This document shows positions 7,578-16,381 of a DNA stretch of 64,000 nucleotides, piece after piece. Under the pieces are notes generated by a model that was not told where the DNA came from, made no database searches, and was given only the letters and a program-made list of their open reading frames with translations. The stretch spans positions 278,942-342,941 of the forward strand of contig NZ_JAJLQZ010000006.1 of NCBI RefSeq assembly GCF_020991375.1. Direction: 5' to 3'. The stretch's first letter is position 1, and the number at the start of each line of letters is the position of its first letter. The position numbers and the translations under genes are program-made. Origin of the DNA: Glycomyces amatae. Its GTDB lineage: Bacteria; Actinomycetota; Actinomycetes; Mycobacteriales; Micromonosporaceae.

Positions 7578-8069
7578 ATGGCTGACGCCTCGTTCGACAT
7601 CGTCTCCGAGATCGACCTGGCCGAGCTCGACAACGCGATCAACCAGGCCCAGCGGGAACTGTCGACCCGGTTCGACTTCCGCGGCACCGGTGCGGGCGTC
7701 GAGCGCAGCGGCGACGAGGCGGCCGTGATCTCCGCGGAGACCGAGGACCGCGTGAAGGCCGCGCTCGAGGTGCTCAAGGAGAAGCTGATCAAGCGCGGGA
7801 TCTCCCTGAAGGCCCTGGACGCGGGCGAGCCGCGCCAGTCCGGCAAGGAGTCGAAGATCGACGTGGCCTTCAAGCAGGGCATCTCGACCGAGGACGCGAA
7901 GAAGATCGGGAAGATCATCCGCGACGAGGGCCCCAAGGGCGTGAAGCCGCAGGTCCAGGGCGACAAGCTGCGCGTCACCGGGAAGAAGCGGGACGACCTC
8001 CAGGAGGTCATCGCGCTGCTCAAGGGCAAGGACCTGGAGGTCGCCCTCCAGTTCACGAACTACCGGTAA
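7578..8069 (+). CDS. YajQ family nucleotide-binding protein
   Basis: A cytoplasmic protein of 163 aa, the standard length for YajQ/DUF520. The N-terminus [13 protein letters not shown] and the stretches STRFDFRGT and [10 protein letters not shown] are characteristic, as is the ending VALQFTNYR. Some homologues bind cyclic di-GMP or RNA; the ligand here is unknown. ATG 7578 is preceded by GGAAGGA at a good distance. The next gene starts five bases after the stop, so they form an operon. Confidence 0.93.
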   Translation: MADASFDIVSEIDLAELDNAINQAQRELSTRFDFRGTGAGVERSGDEAAVISAETEDRVKAALEVLKEKLIKRGISLKALDAGEPRQSGKESKIDVAFKQGISTEDAKKIGKIIRDEGPKGVKPQVQGDKLRVTGKKRDDLQEVIALLKGKDLEVALQFTNYR

Positions 8070-8073
8070 GCCG

Positions 8074-8748
8074 ATGATGGACGTCACATGGGTCAACGTG
8101 CTCGCGCTCGCCCTGTTCGTGGTGGGCGGCGGCCTGGTCGCGGTCATGGTGGTGGTGACGCAGCGCTCCTACAAGCGGGACGAGCGGACCGAGCACTGGG
8201 TGCAGTACCCGACCGCGAAGGGCGAGGTGCCCGTGGTGCCCCCGCAGCCGGGCGTGTGGGCGGTGGTCGTGGACGACGCCGGCCGCAAGCCGATCCAGGT
8301 GATCAAGGAGATCCGGGCGCTCACCAGTCTGGGCCTGGTGGAGGCGAAGCGGCTGGCCGACCACACGCCGTCGACGGTCCTCTCCGGGGTCGACCACGCG
8401 GCGGCGAGCGTCGCCTACCGGGTGCTCGTGAACGCCGGCGCGACGGTGCGGCTCACCGAGGTCGCCCCGTCCGGGGACGCCGCCCTCGCGGGCGCCGACG
8501 CCGCGCCGGCGGGTGTCGACCTCGACCCGGGGGGCACGTACACGGTGGTCGTGGACCACGCGGGCCCCAAGGTCATCCAGGTCATCAAGGAGATCCGGGC
8601 GGTCACCGGCCTGGGCCTGGTGGAGGCGAAGCGGCTGGCCGACCACACGCCGTCGACGGTCCTCTCGGGGGTCGACCGCGACACCGCGACCGCCGTCCAC
8701 GGCAGGCTCGCGCAGGCCGGCGCGGTCGTGCGGGTCGCCGAGGCCTGA
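8074..8748 (+). CDS. Membrane-anchored protein with two ribosomal L7/L12 C-terminal-like domains
   Basis: A 224-aa protein with an N-terminal membrane span (about residues 7-29), a basic stretch QRSYKRDER, a Pro-rich linker, and two copies of a domain resembling the C-terminal domain of ribosomal protein L7/L12 (about residues 63-130 and 158-224). Each copy has the hallmark order IQVIKEIRA, LGLVEAKRLAD, PSTVLSGV and a final AGA-V-R-V/L strand, the part of L12 that recruits translation GTPases. The copies share 55 identical bases (8329-8383 and 8611-8665), so the duplication is recent or homogenised. The true L12 N-terminal dimerisation domain is absent, so this is not the ribosomal stalk protein. 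An alternative start is ATG 8077. Function unknown; a role in tethering a translation factor to the membrane is only a guess. Confidence 0.8.
   Translation: MMDVTWVNVLALALFVVGGGLVAVMVVVTQRSYKRDERTEHWVQYPTAKGEVPVVPPQPGVWAVVVDDAGRKPIQVIKEIRALTSLGLVEAKRLADHTPSTVLSGVDHAAASVAYRVLVNAGATVRLTEVAPSGDAALAGADAAPAGVDLDPGGTYTVVVDHAGPKVIQVIKEIRAVTGLGLVEAKRLADHTPSTVLSGVDRDTATAVHGRLAQAGAVVRVAEA
8329..8383 (+). repeat. 55-bp identical direct repeat inside the L7/L12-like gene (partner 8611-8665)
   Basis: Identical to 8611-8665, 282 bp downstream in the same frame. It encodes LGLVEAKRLADHTPSTVL in both domains of the membrane protein. Identity including synonymous positions indicates recent duplication or gene conversion. 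Confidence 0.9.
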
Positions 8749-8777
8749 GCCCGCATCCGGGCGGGCCCGTCTCCGGG

Positions 8778-11006
8778 TTAGGGCGCGAGCCGGTGCGTGA
8801 GCCCGGTGTGGCGCTTCCCGGTGCCCGCGGTGCGCACTGCGGCCGCGAGGGCCTGCTTGGAGCCGACGAGGACCACGAGCCGTTTCGCGCGGGTGATCGC
8901 GGTGTAGATCAGGTTGCGCTGGAGCATCGTCCAGGCGCTGGTGGTCACGGGGACCACGACCGCGGGGTATTCGCTGCCCTGCGAGCGGTGGACGGTGATG
9001 GCGTAGGCGTGGACGAGCTCGTCGAGTTCGGTGAACTCGTAGTCGACGTCCTCGTCCTCGTCGGTGCGGACGGTGAGGGTCTGGTCGACCGCGTCGATGG
9101 AGCTGATGAGCCCGACGGTGCCGTTGAAGACGCCCGCCTTGCCCTTCGTGTAGTTGTTGCGGATCTGGATGACCTTGTCGCCCAGGCGGAAGACCCGTCC
9201 GCCGTGGCGGCGTTCGGGGAGCCCGTCGTGGGCGGGGGTCAGGGCCTCCTGGAGGCGCGTGTTGAGGTTCCCGGCGCCGGGCCCGCCGCGGTGCATGGGC
9301 GCGAGGACCTGGACGTCGCGCACGGGGTGGAGCCCGAACTTCGCGGGGATGCGTCGGGCGACGATCTCGACCACGCGGTCGGCGACGAGGTCGTTGTCGT
9401 CGCACGCGAACCAGAAGAAGTCGGGGTAGGCGTCGAGGTCGGGGAAGCGCCCCTGGTTGACGTTGTGGGCGTTGGCGACCACGCCCGACTCGGCGGCCTG
9501 GCGGAAGATCCGGGTCAGGCGGACGCGCGGGACCGCCTCGGCGGCGAGGAGGTCGCGCAGGACCTCGCCGGCGCCGACGCTCGGCAGCTGGTCGACGTCG
9601 CCGACGAGCAGCAGGTGCGCGCCGGGCGGGAGGGCCTTGACGAGCTTGTTCGCGAGGATCGTGTCGAGCATGGAGGACTCGTCGACGACGAGCAGGTCGA
9701 CGTCGAGGGGGTTGTCGCGGTCGTAGGCGGCGTCGCCGCCGGGGCGCAGTTCGAGCATCCGGTGGAGGGTGCGGGCCTCGTGGCCGGTGAGTTCGGCGAG
9801 GCGCTTCGCGGCGCGGCCGGTGGGCGCGGCGAGCATGACCTTGGCGCCCTTGGCCCTGGCGAGGGCGACGATGGAGGCGACGGTGAAGCTCTTGCCGCAG
9901 CCGGGTCCGCCGGTGAGCACGGCGACGTGCTCGGTGAGCGCGAGGCGGACCGCCGCGGTCTGCTCGGGGGCGAGTTCGGTGCCGGTGCGCCCCCGCAGCC
10001 ACGCGAACGCCTTGTCCCAGTCGACGTCCGCGAAGGCCGCGAGCCGGTCCTCGCCGCCGCGCAGGAGGCCCAGGAGGCCTGCGGCGAGGCCGCGTTCGGC
10101 GTGGAAGAACGGCGCGAGGTAGCGGGCGGGGACGCGCGAGTCGTTGACGGGGATCTCGTCGGCGATGACGCGTTCGCCTGCGGCGGCCAGCTCGTCGAGG
10201 GCCTGCGCGACCGGCCCGGCCTCCAGGCCCAGGAGGGCGACGGTGTCGGCGACGAGGTTGGGGGCGGGCAGGAAGCAGTGGCCGCCGTCGGAGGCCTGCG
10301 AGAGCGTGTACTGGAGGGCGGCCTTGATGCGCTCGGGCGAGTCGTGCGGGATGCCGACGGCGCGGGCGATGGCGTCGGCGGTCTTGAACCCGATCCCCCA
10401 CACCTCGTTCGCGAGGCGGTACGGCTCGTTCTTGACCACGCCGATGGAGGCGTCCCCGTACTGCTTGTAGACGCGGACGGCGAGGGAGGTGGAGACGTCG
10501 ACGGACTGGAGGAAGACCATGACCTCCTTGATGGCCCGCTGCTCCTCCCAGGCGGCCGCGATCGACTTGGTGCGCTTGGGGCCGAGCCCGGGGACCTCGA
10601 TGAGCCGGGCGGGGTCGGCGTCGATCACCTCGAGGGTGGCGGTGCCGAGGTGGGCGACGATCTTCGCGGCGGTCTTGGGGCCGATCCCCTTGATGAGGCC
10701 GGAGCCGAGGTAGCGCTCGATGCCTTGGACGGTGGCGGGCAGGACGGTCCGGTAGGAGCGGACCTCGAACTGGCGGCCGTACCTGGGGTGGCTCGTCCAG
10801 CGGCCGGTGAGCGACAGGGACTCGCCGACCTGCGCGCCCAGGAGCGGGCCGACGATGGTGACCAGGTCGGAGGAGCCCTTGGCGGGGCTGGCGCGGGCGA
10901 TGGTGTACCCGGTCTCCTCGTTGGCGTAGGTGACGCGTTCGAGCACCGCCTCGAGTTCGACGGCGTGGACGGGGGCCTGGTCGGCGCCGGTTCGGGGTTC
11001 GGCCAT
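8778..11006 (-). CDS. recD2: SF1 helicase of the RecD2 family
   Basis: A 742-aa 5'-3' DNA helicase of the RecD-like (RecD2) type, working outside RecBCD in repair. Domains: an N-terminal OB-like region (residues 15-90), tandem helix-hairpin-helix motifs (LIKGIGPKTAAKIV about 104-117 and VPGLGPKRTKSI about 138-149), a linker, then the helicase core with Walker A GGPGCGKS (366-373), GRAAKR, Walker B VVDESSM (about 440-446), GDVDQLPSVGAG, and motif VI region AITVHRSQGSEYP with the final YTAITRAKR. All are intact. The length fits the family. It is convergent with the L7/L12-like gene and about 190 bp from the divergent exonuclease gene. Confidence 0.95.
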   Translation of the reverse strand: MAEPRTGADQAPVHAVELEAVLERVTYANEETGYTIARASPAKGSSDLVTIVGPLLGAQVGESLSLTGRWTSHPRYGRQFEVRSYRTVLPATVQGIERYLGSGLIKGIGPKTAAKIVAHLGTATLEVIDADPARLIEVPGLGPKRTKSIAAAWEEQRAIKEVMVFLQSVDVSTSLAVRVYKQYGDASIGVVKNEPYRLANEVWGIGFKTADAIARAVGIPHDSPERIKAALQYTLSQASDGGHCFLPAPNLVADTVALLGLEAGPVAQALDELAAAGERVIADEIPVNDSRVPARYLAPFFHAERGLAAGLLGLLRGGEDRLAAFADVDWDKAFAWLRGRTGTELAPEQTAAVRLALTEHVAVLTGGPGCGKSFTVASIVALARAKGAKVMLAAPTGRAAKRLAELTGHEARTLHRMLELRPGGDAAYDRDNPLDVDLLVVDESSMLDTILANKLVKALPPGAHLLLVGDVDQLPSVGAGEVLRDLLAAEAVPRVRLTRIFRQAAESGVVANAHNVNQGRFPDLDAYPDFFWFACDDNDLVADRVVEIVARRIPAKFGLHPVRDVQVLAPMHRGGPGAGNLNTRLQEALTPAHDGLPERRHGGRVFRLGDKVIQIRNNYTKGKAGVFNGTVGLISSIDAVDQTLTVRTDEDEDVDYEFTELDELVHAYAITVHRSQGSEYPAVVVPVTTSAWTMLQRNLIYTAITRAKRLVVLVGSKQALAAAVRTAGTGKRHTGLTHRLAP

Positions 11007-11187
11007 GGTCCGATGCTAGACGGGGGGTGCGTCACTCGTTTCGTCCTCATTGTCCGGCGCTGTTCGATACGGGGCGGGCGGGTCCGCGGGCGCGATGCCG
11101 CGCGGGGCGCATGCGGGGCGAAAGGGCGCGAAGGGGCGGTGCGATGTCGGCGGGAGAGCATATCGGTGGATTGTCGGGCCCTGCCGG

Positions 11188-11193
11188 TACCGT
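11188..11193 (+). promoter_or_regulatory. -10 element close to the exonuclease start
   Basis: TACCGT six bases before ATG 11200. The intervening GGGGGC could also act as a weak ribosome binding site, so a leaderless reading is likely but not certain. Confidence 0.4.
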
Positions 11194-11199
11194 GGGGGC

Positions 11200-11877
11200 A
11201 TGAGCGAGCGATGGTTTGAGGGGCCCCTGCTGGGGTTCGACACCGAGACGACCGGGATCGCCGTGGACCGGGACCGGATCGTCCAGGCGGCCTTGGTGAC
11301 CGGCGAGGGCGCCCGGGTGTGGCTGATCGACCCGGGGGTGCCGATCCCGCCGGGGGCGACGCGCGTCCACGGGATCACCGACGAGCGGGTCCGGGAGGAG
11401 GGCGCGGCGCCGGCCGAGGCGCTGGCGGAGGTCGCGGAGCTGCTGCGCGCGGCCGTGAACGCCGGGGTGCCGGTGGTGGCCTTCCGGGCGGGGTTCGACT
11501 GCACCATGCTGTCGTACGAGTTGGAGCGGCACGGGATCGAGCAGCCCGACTGGGAGCGGATGGCGGTCGTCGACCCGTCGGTGCTCGACAAGCGCGTCGA
11601 CCGCTACCGCAAGGGCAAGCGGACCCTGGGCGCGACGGCCCTGCACTACGGGGTGGCGCACCAGGAGGCGCACTCGGCGGCGGGCGACGCCGCGGCGACC
11701 GTGGCGCTGGCGCGGGCCATCGGGTCCATGCACCCCGAGGTCGGGGACGTCACGCCGCAGGAGCTGCACCTGTCGCAGGTGCGCTGGCACGCGGAGGACG
11801 CGGCGAGCCTGGAGGCGTACTTCCGCCGCAAGGGCCGGGAGGAGACCGTGGAGCGCCGCTGGCCGCTGTGCCGCTGA
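11200..11877 (+). CDS. DEDDh-type 3'-5' exonuclease
   Basis: A DnaQ-like exonuclease of 225 aa. Exo I is GFDTETTG (about residues 12-19) with the metal-binding Asp and Glu; Exo II is AFRAGFDCTML with its Asp around residue 104; Exo III is the HSAAGDAAAT segment giving the H-x5-D signature of the DEDDh class. The C-terminal 50 residues have no other domain I recognise. Family members act in proofreading, RNA turnover or repair; this stand-alone form lies next to recD2 in divergent orientation, which suggests DNA repair but does not prove it. Confidence 0.88.
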   Translation: MSERWFEGPLLGFDTETTGIAVDRDRIVQAALVTGEGARVWLIDPGVPIPPGATRVHGITDERVREEGAAPAEALAEVAELLRAAVNAGVPVVAFRAGFDCTMLSYELERHGIEQPDWERMAVVDPSVLDKRVDRYRKGKRTLGATALHYGVAHQEAHSAAGDAAATVALARAIGSMHPEVGDVTPQELHLSQVRWHAEDAASLEAYFRRKGREETVERRWPLCR

Positions 11878-12019
11878 GCCCCGCCGCGGGGCCTCGCGAA
11901 GCGGCCCTCCAGTGCTCAAGGCCGAAAGCCGTCCCTGGCCCCCGCCCGCCCAGAGGGGATCGCGGGGCCCGCCGCGATCGTGGCGGCCGGGTCCGACAGA
12001 AAACCGGCCTGGAAACCGA

Positions 12020-12054
12020 ACGAGGACCCCGATTCACTCGATCGGGGTCCTCGT
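12020..12054. terminator. Hairpin terminator between exonuclease and lpqE
   Basis: A 14-bp perfect stem with a 7-base loop (12020-12033 and 12041-12054) between two convergent genes. Confidence 0.8.
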
Positions 12055-12073
12055 CGCGTGTCGCTGGGCCGGG

Positions 12074-12838
12074 CTAGTGGCCTTCGGCCGGCTCCTCGGG
12101 CTCGTAGTAGGAGCGCTCCTCTTCCTCGAGGTTCTGGCCGACGGGCAGCTCGGCCGGGATCGCCGTGCCGTCGGAGAACGTGAAGACGACCGAGACGGTC
12201 TCGCCGGGGAGCAGGTCCTCGCCGAGGCCCTCGATCAGGAGGTAGTCGCTGCCTTCGACGCCCTGGTCGAGGCGCTTGTGGTCGGAGGGGGCGATCGGGA
12301 TGTCGAAGGTCGTCTGGCCTTCGAAGGCGGGGGCCTCGGAGGTCGCCTCCCCGGCGGGGGTGCTCGTCTCCTCGGCGCCTTCGGAGGACTCGGTGCCGTC
12401 CGCGGCCTCCTCGGAGGACTCGGCGTCGCCGGTGGTCGCCTCCCCGGACGGTGTGGCGGCCTCCTCGGAGGGGGTCTCCTCGGCCGCGGCGGCGCTCACG
12501 AAGGTGACGGTGCCCAGGCCCTCGTCGGCGTTGCCGTCCTCGTCGACGAGGTCGACGCCGACGAGGCTGACCGCCTCGGTGCCCTCGTTGGCGATCCACA
12601 CCCGCAGGGCGGCGTCGCCGCCGGCGGCGTACCCCTCGGCCGAGTCGAACTCGACCTGGAGGTCGCGCAGCGCGAGGTCGCCCGCGTCGATGTTGACGCC
12701 CGCGATGGCGCTCTGCTTGGTGTCGGTCTGCGTCACCTGTCCGGTGCCGCAGGCGGACAGCGCGGTCGCGGCGGCTGCCGCGAGCGCGATGGCGGCCGCG
12801 CGGCGAACCGTGATCGCCGTGCTGATTCCCCTGACCAC
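12074..12838 (-). CDS. LpqE-like secreted lipoprotein
   Basis: A 254-aa lipoprotein. The signal peptide has an Ala-rich hydrophobic core and the lipobox LSAC with the modified Cys near residue 30. The mature part has two beta-rich halves separated by a long Ser/Glu/Ala/Thr low-complexity insert (about residues 118-170), then a DIPIAPSDHKRL segment. Position next to and divergent from carD is the same as lpqE (Rv3584) in Mycobacterium tuberculosis, and the layout fits that family. The function of LpqE is not established; the fold resembles copper-chaperone-type beta domains only loosely. GTG 12838 is chosen because GGAGG lies seven bases upstream. Confidence 0.8.
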   Translation of the reverse strand: MVRGISTAITVRRAAAIALAAAAATALSACGTGQVTQTDTKQSAIAGVNIDAGDLALRDLQVEFDSAEGYAAGGDAALRVWIANEGTEAVSLVGVDLVDEDGNADEGLGTVTFVSAAAAEETPSEEAATPSGEATTGDAESSEEAADGTESSEGAEETSTPAGEATSEAPAFEGQTTFDIPIAPSDHKRLDQGVEGSDYLLIEGLGEDLLPGETVSVVFTFSDGTAIPAELPVGQNLEEEERSYYEPEEPAEGH

Positions 12839-13254
12839 TGCTGGTCCTCCCCGAGTTCCGACAGGAATGCTGACGACAGCGTAGACGACGAGGACTCATC
12901 GCTTCCCTTGGCCGTGCGCGCGGTGGGCCCTGGATCTCATCCCGCGCCCCGAATGCGGCGACCGCCTTGGGGCCGAAGGGGACAGGGGAACGCCGGGGCG
13001 GTCCGGGCCGGTAGGCGGGCCGCGGGGTCGCGTCCGGACCGCGCGCGTCCGCGGCCTCCCGGGACGCGGGGAGGCGCCCGACACAGCGGAGCGATCCAGG
13101 CCTCATTCGACTCCTCCGGGCGCCGCCCGGAAGCCCAAGGTGCCGTAGAGTAATCAGTCACATACCAATTGACCAGGGAATTCGTGGCGATCCGCTGTCG
13201 GGGAAAACCCCGATGACGTGTTAGGCTAGACACAGCGAAAGGGGTTTCGATCCT
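12839..13254. promoter_or_regulatory. lpqE-carD divergent promoter region
   Basis: About 415 bp without a gene. Near carD there is a hairpin TCGGGG-AAAA-CCCCGA at 13198-13213, a -10 like TAGGCT at 13222-13227 and a Shine-Dalgarno GAAAGGGG at 13237-13244. The hairpin occupies the -35 region. I see nothing specific in 12900-13140. Confidence 0.5.
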
Positions 13255-13752
13255 ATGGGTTTTAGTGTCGGCGAGACCGTTGTCTACCCCCACCACGGGG
13301 CCGCACTCGTTGAAGCTGTAGAGACTCGCGTCATCGGTGGTATCGAACAGGAATACCTCGTGCTGCGCGTCGAGCAGGGTGACCTCACGGTCAAGGTTCC
13401 AGCCAAGAACGTCGAGCTCGTCGGCGTCCGGGAAGTCGTCGGCGCCGAAGGCCTCGAAGAGGTCTTCGAGGTGCTCCGCGCCCCCCACACGGAGGAGCCC
13501 ACCAACTGGTCGCGGCGGTACAAGGCCAACGTCGAGAAGCTCGCGTCGGGCTCGCCGCTGAAGATCGCCGAGGTCGTGCGCGACCTGTGGCGGCGCGACC
13601 GCGAACGGGGCCTCTCGGCCGGCGAGAAGCGCATGCTCTCCAAGGCCCGCGAGATCCTCACCGGCGAGATCGCCCTCGCCGAAGACTGCGTGAAGACCGA
13701 GGCCGACAACATCCTCGACAAGGTCCTGCTGTCGGAGGCCCCGGTCAAGTAA
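13255..13752 (+). CDS. carD: CarD family transcriptional regulator
   Basis: A 165-aa RNA polymerase-binding protein that stabilises open promoter complexes in actinomycetes. The N-terminal RNAP-interaction (Tudor-like) domain begins [15 protein letters not shown] and includes [16 protein letters not shown]; the C-terminal helical DNA-binding domain contains the conserved Trp in NWSRRYKAN and the helices [19 protein letters not shown] and [12 protein letters not shown]. Length and start match the family. It lies between lpqE and ispF, as in mycobacteria. Confidence 0.96.
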   Translation: MGFSVGETVVYPHHGAALVEAVETRVIGGIEQEYLVLRVEQGDLTVKVPAKNVELVGVREVVGAEGLEEVFEVLRAPHTEEPTNWSRRYKANVEKLASGSPLKIAEVVRDLWRRDRERGLSAGEKRMLSKAREILTGEIALAEDCVKTEADNILDKVLLSEAPVK

Positions 13753-13778
13753 CCGGCCCACCGCCAGCGAACCGCGAC

Positions 13779-14300
13779 GTGCATCTCGACCACGATGGCG
13801 CCCGCCCCTCAGCGGGCGCGACGTTCCCGGTGCCCTTCGTCGTCGGCCACGGCAGCGACGTGCACCGCTTCGACGACGACCGGCCGTGCCGCCTCGCCTG
13901 CCTCGACTGGCCGGGCGTCGCGGGACTGGCCGGGCACTCCGACGGGGACGCGGCCGCCCACGCGGCCTGCGACGCCCTGCTCGCCGCCGCCGGCCTCGGC
14001 GACCTGGGCTCCAACTTCGGCACCAGCCGCCCCGAATGGGCCGGCGCCTCCGGGGCCGCGCTCCTGGGCGAGACCGCGCGCCGCGTCCGCGAGGCGGGAT
14101 GGGCGGTGGGGAACGTGTCCGTGCAGGTCATCGGGAACCGCCCCAAGATCGGCCCGCGGCGGGCCGAGGCCGAGGCCGCCATGGCCGCGTGCGTCGGCGC
14201 ACCCGTGCGGCTGTCGGCGACCACCACCGACGGCCTGGGCTTCACCGGACGCGGCGAGGGTCTGGCCGCGACCGCGGTAGCGTTGCTGTACCAGCCCTGA
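13779..14300 (+). CDS. ispF: 2-C-methyl-D-erythritol 2,4-cyclodiphosphate synthase
   Basis: A non-mevalonate isoprenoid enzyme that cyclises CDP-methylerythritol 2-phosphate with loss of CMP. Visible motifs are HGSDVHRF with the zinc-binding Asp and His, [17 protein letters not shown] with the third zinc His, [12 protein letters not shown] and the closing [15 protein letters not shown]; all active-site residues are present. The start is uncertain: no ATG is in frame, GTG 13779 gives 173 aa and GTG 13830 gives 156 aa, and neither has a good Shine-Dalgarno. It starts 26 bp after carD and is probably co-transcribed. IspD, which commonly sits between carD and ispF, is absent here. Confidence 0.92.
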   Translation: MHLDHDGARPSAGATFPVPFVVGHGSDVHRFDDDRPCRLACLDWPGVAGLAGHSDGDAAAHAACDALLAAAGLGDLGSNFGTSRPEWAGASGAALLGETARRVREAGWAVGNVSVQVIGNRPKIGPRRAEAEAAMAACVGAPVRLSATTTDGLGFTGRGEGLAATAVALLYQP

Positions 14301-14321
14301 TTCCCATCCGGGAGTAGATCC

Positions 14322-15173
14322 ATGGACGCAGACCCCGCTCGTCGCACCGTCGCCGAGCACCTCCAGCGCGCCGAGCTCATGTTCCAGCTCGGCCAGGTGC
14401 CCGACGCGCGTGAAGAAGTCGACGCCGCCCTGCGCGTCGACCCCCTCGACCCCGACGCCAACGCCATGGCCGCCGCCTGCGCGGTGGCCGAGCAGGACCC
14501 CGACGAGGCCCTCGTCTACGCGGGGGCCGCGCTCGCGCACCAGCCCGAGCACCAGCGGGCGCTCATCATGCGCGGCTACGCGCTCGCCGACGCCGGGCGG
14601 CGGGAGGAGGCCCTCCAGGCCGCCGCCAGCATGCTCGAACTCGACCGCGGCTCCTGGCTCCACCACGTCCACTACGCGCTCATCACCCGCCGCGCCGGGG
14701 CGGGCCAGCCCGCGCTCGACGCCGCGTGGAACGCCGTGAACCTCGCCCCCGATCAGCCGCGCACCCACATGACGCTCGCCGCGATCGCCGAGAGCCTCGG
14801 CATGTCCGACCTGGCGAAACGCTCCCGCCAGGCCGCCGCCGACCTCTCCCCCGGCGGCGAGGCCGCCGACGGCGCGCCCGAGGGCGTCGGCGCGGACCTG
14901 CCGCCGCTGCCGCCCGAGGCGCAGCGCGCGCGCCGGCGCTGGGTCGACGCCGAGCGGGACGACCCGCACTGGCGCGAGAAGATCTACGGGCCCGGGCTCT
15001 TCTCCGGTGCGCTCGGCCGCTCGGTCCTGCTCGGCATCGCGGTCCTCTTCGCGATCCCCGCACTGCTCGGCTCCGAGATCGCCACCGGCACCAGGGTCTT
15101 CTTCGCCCTCATCGCCGCCGCCGCATGGGTGGCCTGGTTCACAGTTCTGCGCCGTCACCGTCGCCCTGAGTGA
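14322..15173 (+). CDS. TPR-repeat membrane protein
   Basis: A 283-aa protein with tetratricopeptide-like helical repeats over residues about 10-165 (for example AEHLQRAELMFQLGQVPDAREEVDAAL), an acidic Ala/Gly linker to about 200, and two C-terminal membrane spans (about 238-254 and 258-275) ending in RRHRRPE. TPR scaffolds bind partner proteins; the partner is unknown. A Shine-Dalgarno GGGAG precedes ATG 14322, and the gene follows ispF by 21 bp. Confidence 0.75.
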   Translation: MDADPARRTVAEHLQRAELMFQLGQVPDAREEVDAALRVDPLDPDANAMAAACAVAEQDPDEALVYAGAALAHQPEHQRALIMRGYALADAGRREEALQAAASMLELDRGSWLHHVHYALITRRAGAGQPALDAAWNAVNLAPDQPRTHMTLAAIAESLGMSDLAKRSRQAAADLSPGGEAADGAPEGVGADLPPLPPEAQRARRRWVDAERDDPHWREKIYGPGLFSGALGRSVLLGIAVLFAIPALLGSEIATGTRVFFALIAAAAWVAWFTVLRRHRRPE

Positions 15174-15229
15174 CCTTTGGCGCGCGGCGCTCGTTAGTCC
15201 TTCACCACGACCGTCTGGAGGACGAACCA

Positions 15230-16324
15230 GTGACAACCTGCTGGGTTCCCGGGGCCGACGAGAGCCCTTACAACATCCACAATCTCCCGTTCGGGGTCTT
15301 CTCGACCGCCGAGGAGAACCTGCCGCGCATCGGCGTGCGCATCGGCGACCGGATCCTCGACATGCACAAGGCGGTCCTGTCGGGCGACTGCCAGACCTGC
15401 GCCGCCTGCACCGCCCTGCGCGACCCGGCGCTCAACCGGCTGCTGTCGCTCGGCAAGGAGGCCTGGAAGCAGGTCCGCGCCCAGGTCCAGGAGTGCCTGA
15501 CCGAGCCGAGCCTCCAGGACGCCGCGTCCAACTGGCTCACGCCGCTCGGCGACGCGATCATGCACGCCCCGCTCCTGGTCACCGACTACGTCGACTTCAC
15601 CATGCGCGCCCCCGGCGCCGAGCGGTTCTACCCGCGCGCCTCCAACGGCCGGGCCTCGACCCTCATCCCCTCCGGGATGGACGTCGTGCGCCCCGCCGGG
15701 CACCGCCGCGGCGAGGACGGGCAGCCGGTGTTCGGCCCCACCCGCGCCCTCGACATCGAGGCCGAGGTCGGGTTCCTCATCGGCGGCGAGTCCGCGCTCG
15801 GGCAGCCGGTCTCCCCCGACGCCTTCGAGGACTACGTGTTCGGCGCGGTCCTGCTCAACGACTGGACCGCCCGCGACTTCGCCGAGGTCGAGACCGACGG
15901 GCTCGGCCCGTTCGCGTCGAAGTCCTTCGCGACCTCCATGAGCGCGTGGGTCACGCCGATCGAGGCGCTGAACGCGGCCCGCACCGCCGCGCCCGCGCCG
16001 GGCCCCGACATGGCCTCGTACCTGAAGGAGTCCGACCGGTACGGCTACGACCTGCGGCTCAGCATCGAGGTCAACGGGGTGTCCGTGGCCGGCGCCGACT
16101 TCTCGGAGGCCTACTGGACCCCCGCGCAGCAGCTCGCGCAGCTCACCGCCGGCGGGGCGCTCCTGCGCCCGGGCCTGCTGTACGGCTCCGGGGAGGCCGT
16201 CACCGGCCAGTGGCGGCTCGAGAACGGCGACGCCGTGAAGGTCACCGCGACCGCCCCGGGCCCGCGCGGCACCACCATCGCCCTCGGCGAGGTCGAGACC
16301 CGCGTCCTCCCGTCGATCACCTGA
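15230..16324 (+). CDS. Fumarylacetoacetase-like hydrolase
   Basis: An enzyme of the fumarylacetoacetate hydrolase family, 364 aa. It opens with CWVPGADESPYNIHNLPFGVFS, the N-terminal signature of true fumarylacetoacetases, and has DIEAEVGF and LNDWTARDFAEVE (metal-binding acidic residues) and GPFASKSFATSMSAWV. In true FAH this enzyme ends tyrosine catabolism by giving fumarate and acetoacetate. It is about 50 residues shorter than usual, and the GTISG loop near the C-terminus reads LYGSGEAVTG, so substrate range may differ. No homogentisate dioxygenase is nearby. GTG 15230 has GGAGGA seven bases upstream; a longer frame from 15170 lacks support. Confidence 0.88.
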   Translation: MTTCWVPGADESPYNIHNLPFGVFSTAEENLPRIGVRIGDRILDMHKAVLSGDCQTCAACTALRDPALNRLLSLGKEAWKQVRAQVQECLTEPSLQDAASNWLTPLGDAIMHAPLLVTDYVDFTMRAPGAERFYPRASNGRASTLIPSGMDVVRPAGHRRGEDGQPVFGPTRALDIEAEVGFLIGGESALGQPVSPDAFEDYVFGAVLLNDWTARDFAEVETDGLGPFASKSFATSMSAWVTPIEALNAARTAAPAPGPDMASYLKESDRYGYDLRLSIEVNGVSVAGADFSEAYWTPAQQLAQLTAGGALLRPGLLYGSGEAVTGQWRLENGDAVKVTATAPGPRGTTIALGEVETRVLPSIT

Positions 16325-16340
16325 TCGGCCGGAGACAGAA

Positions 16341-16371
16341 CGGCTGGTCCCGCGCGACGCGGGACCAGCCG
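16341..16371. terminator. Hairpin terminator between FAH-like gene and ridA
   Basis: A 14-bp perfect stem with a 3-base loop (16341-16354 and 16358-16371), between two convergent genes. Confidence 0.85.
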
Positions 16372-16381
16372 GAGCGGGACG

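Noticed and set aside
8053..10401. Very long open frames antisense or out of frame to real genes, such as that opposite recD2
   Set aside because: They are composition artefacts of high GC: rich in Arg, Gly, Pro and Ala, no homology or ribosome binding site, and opposite genes with intact motifs.
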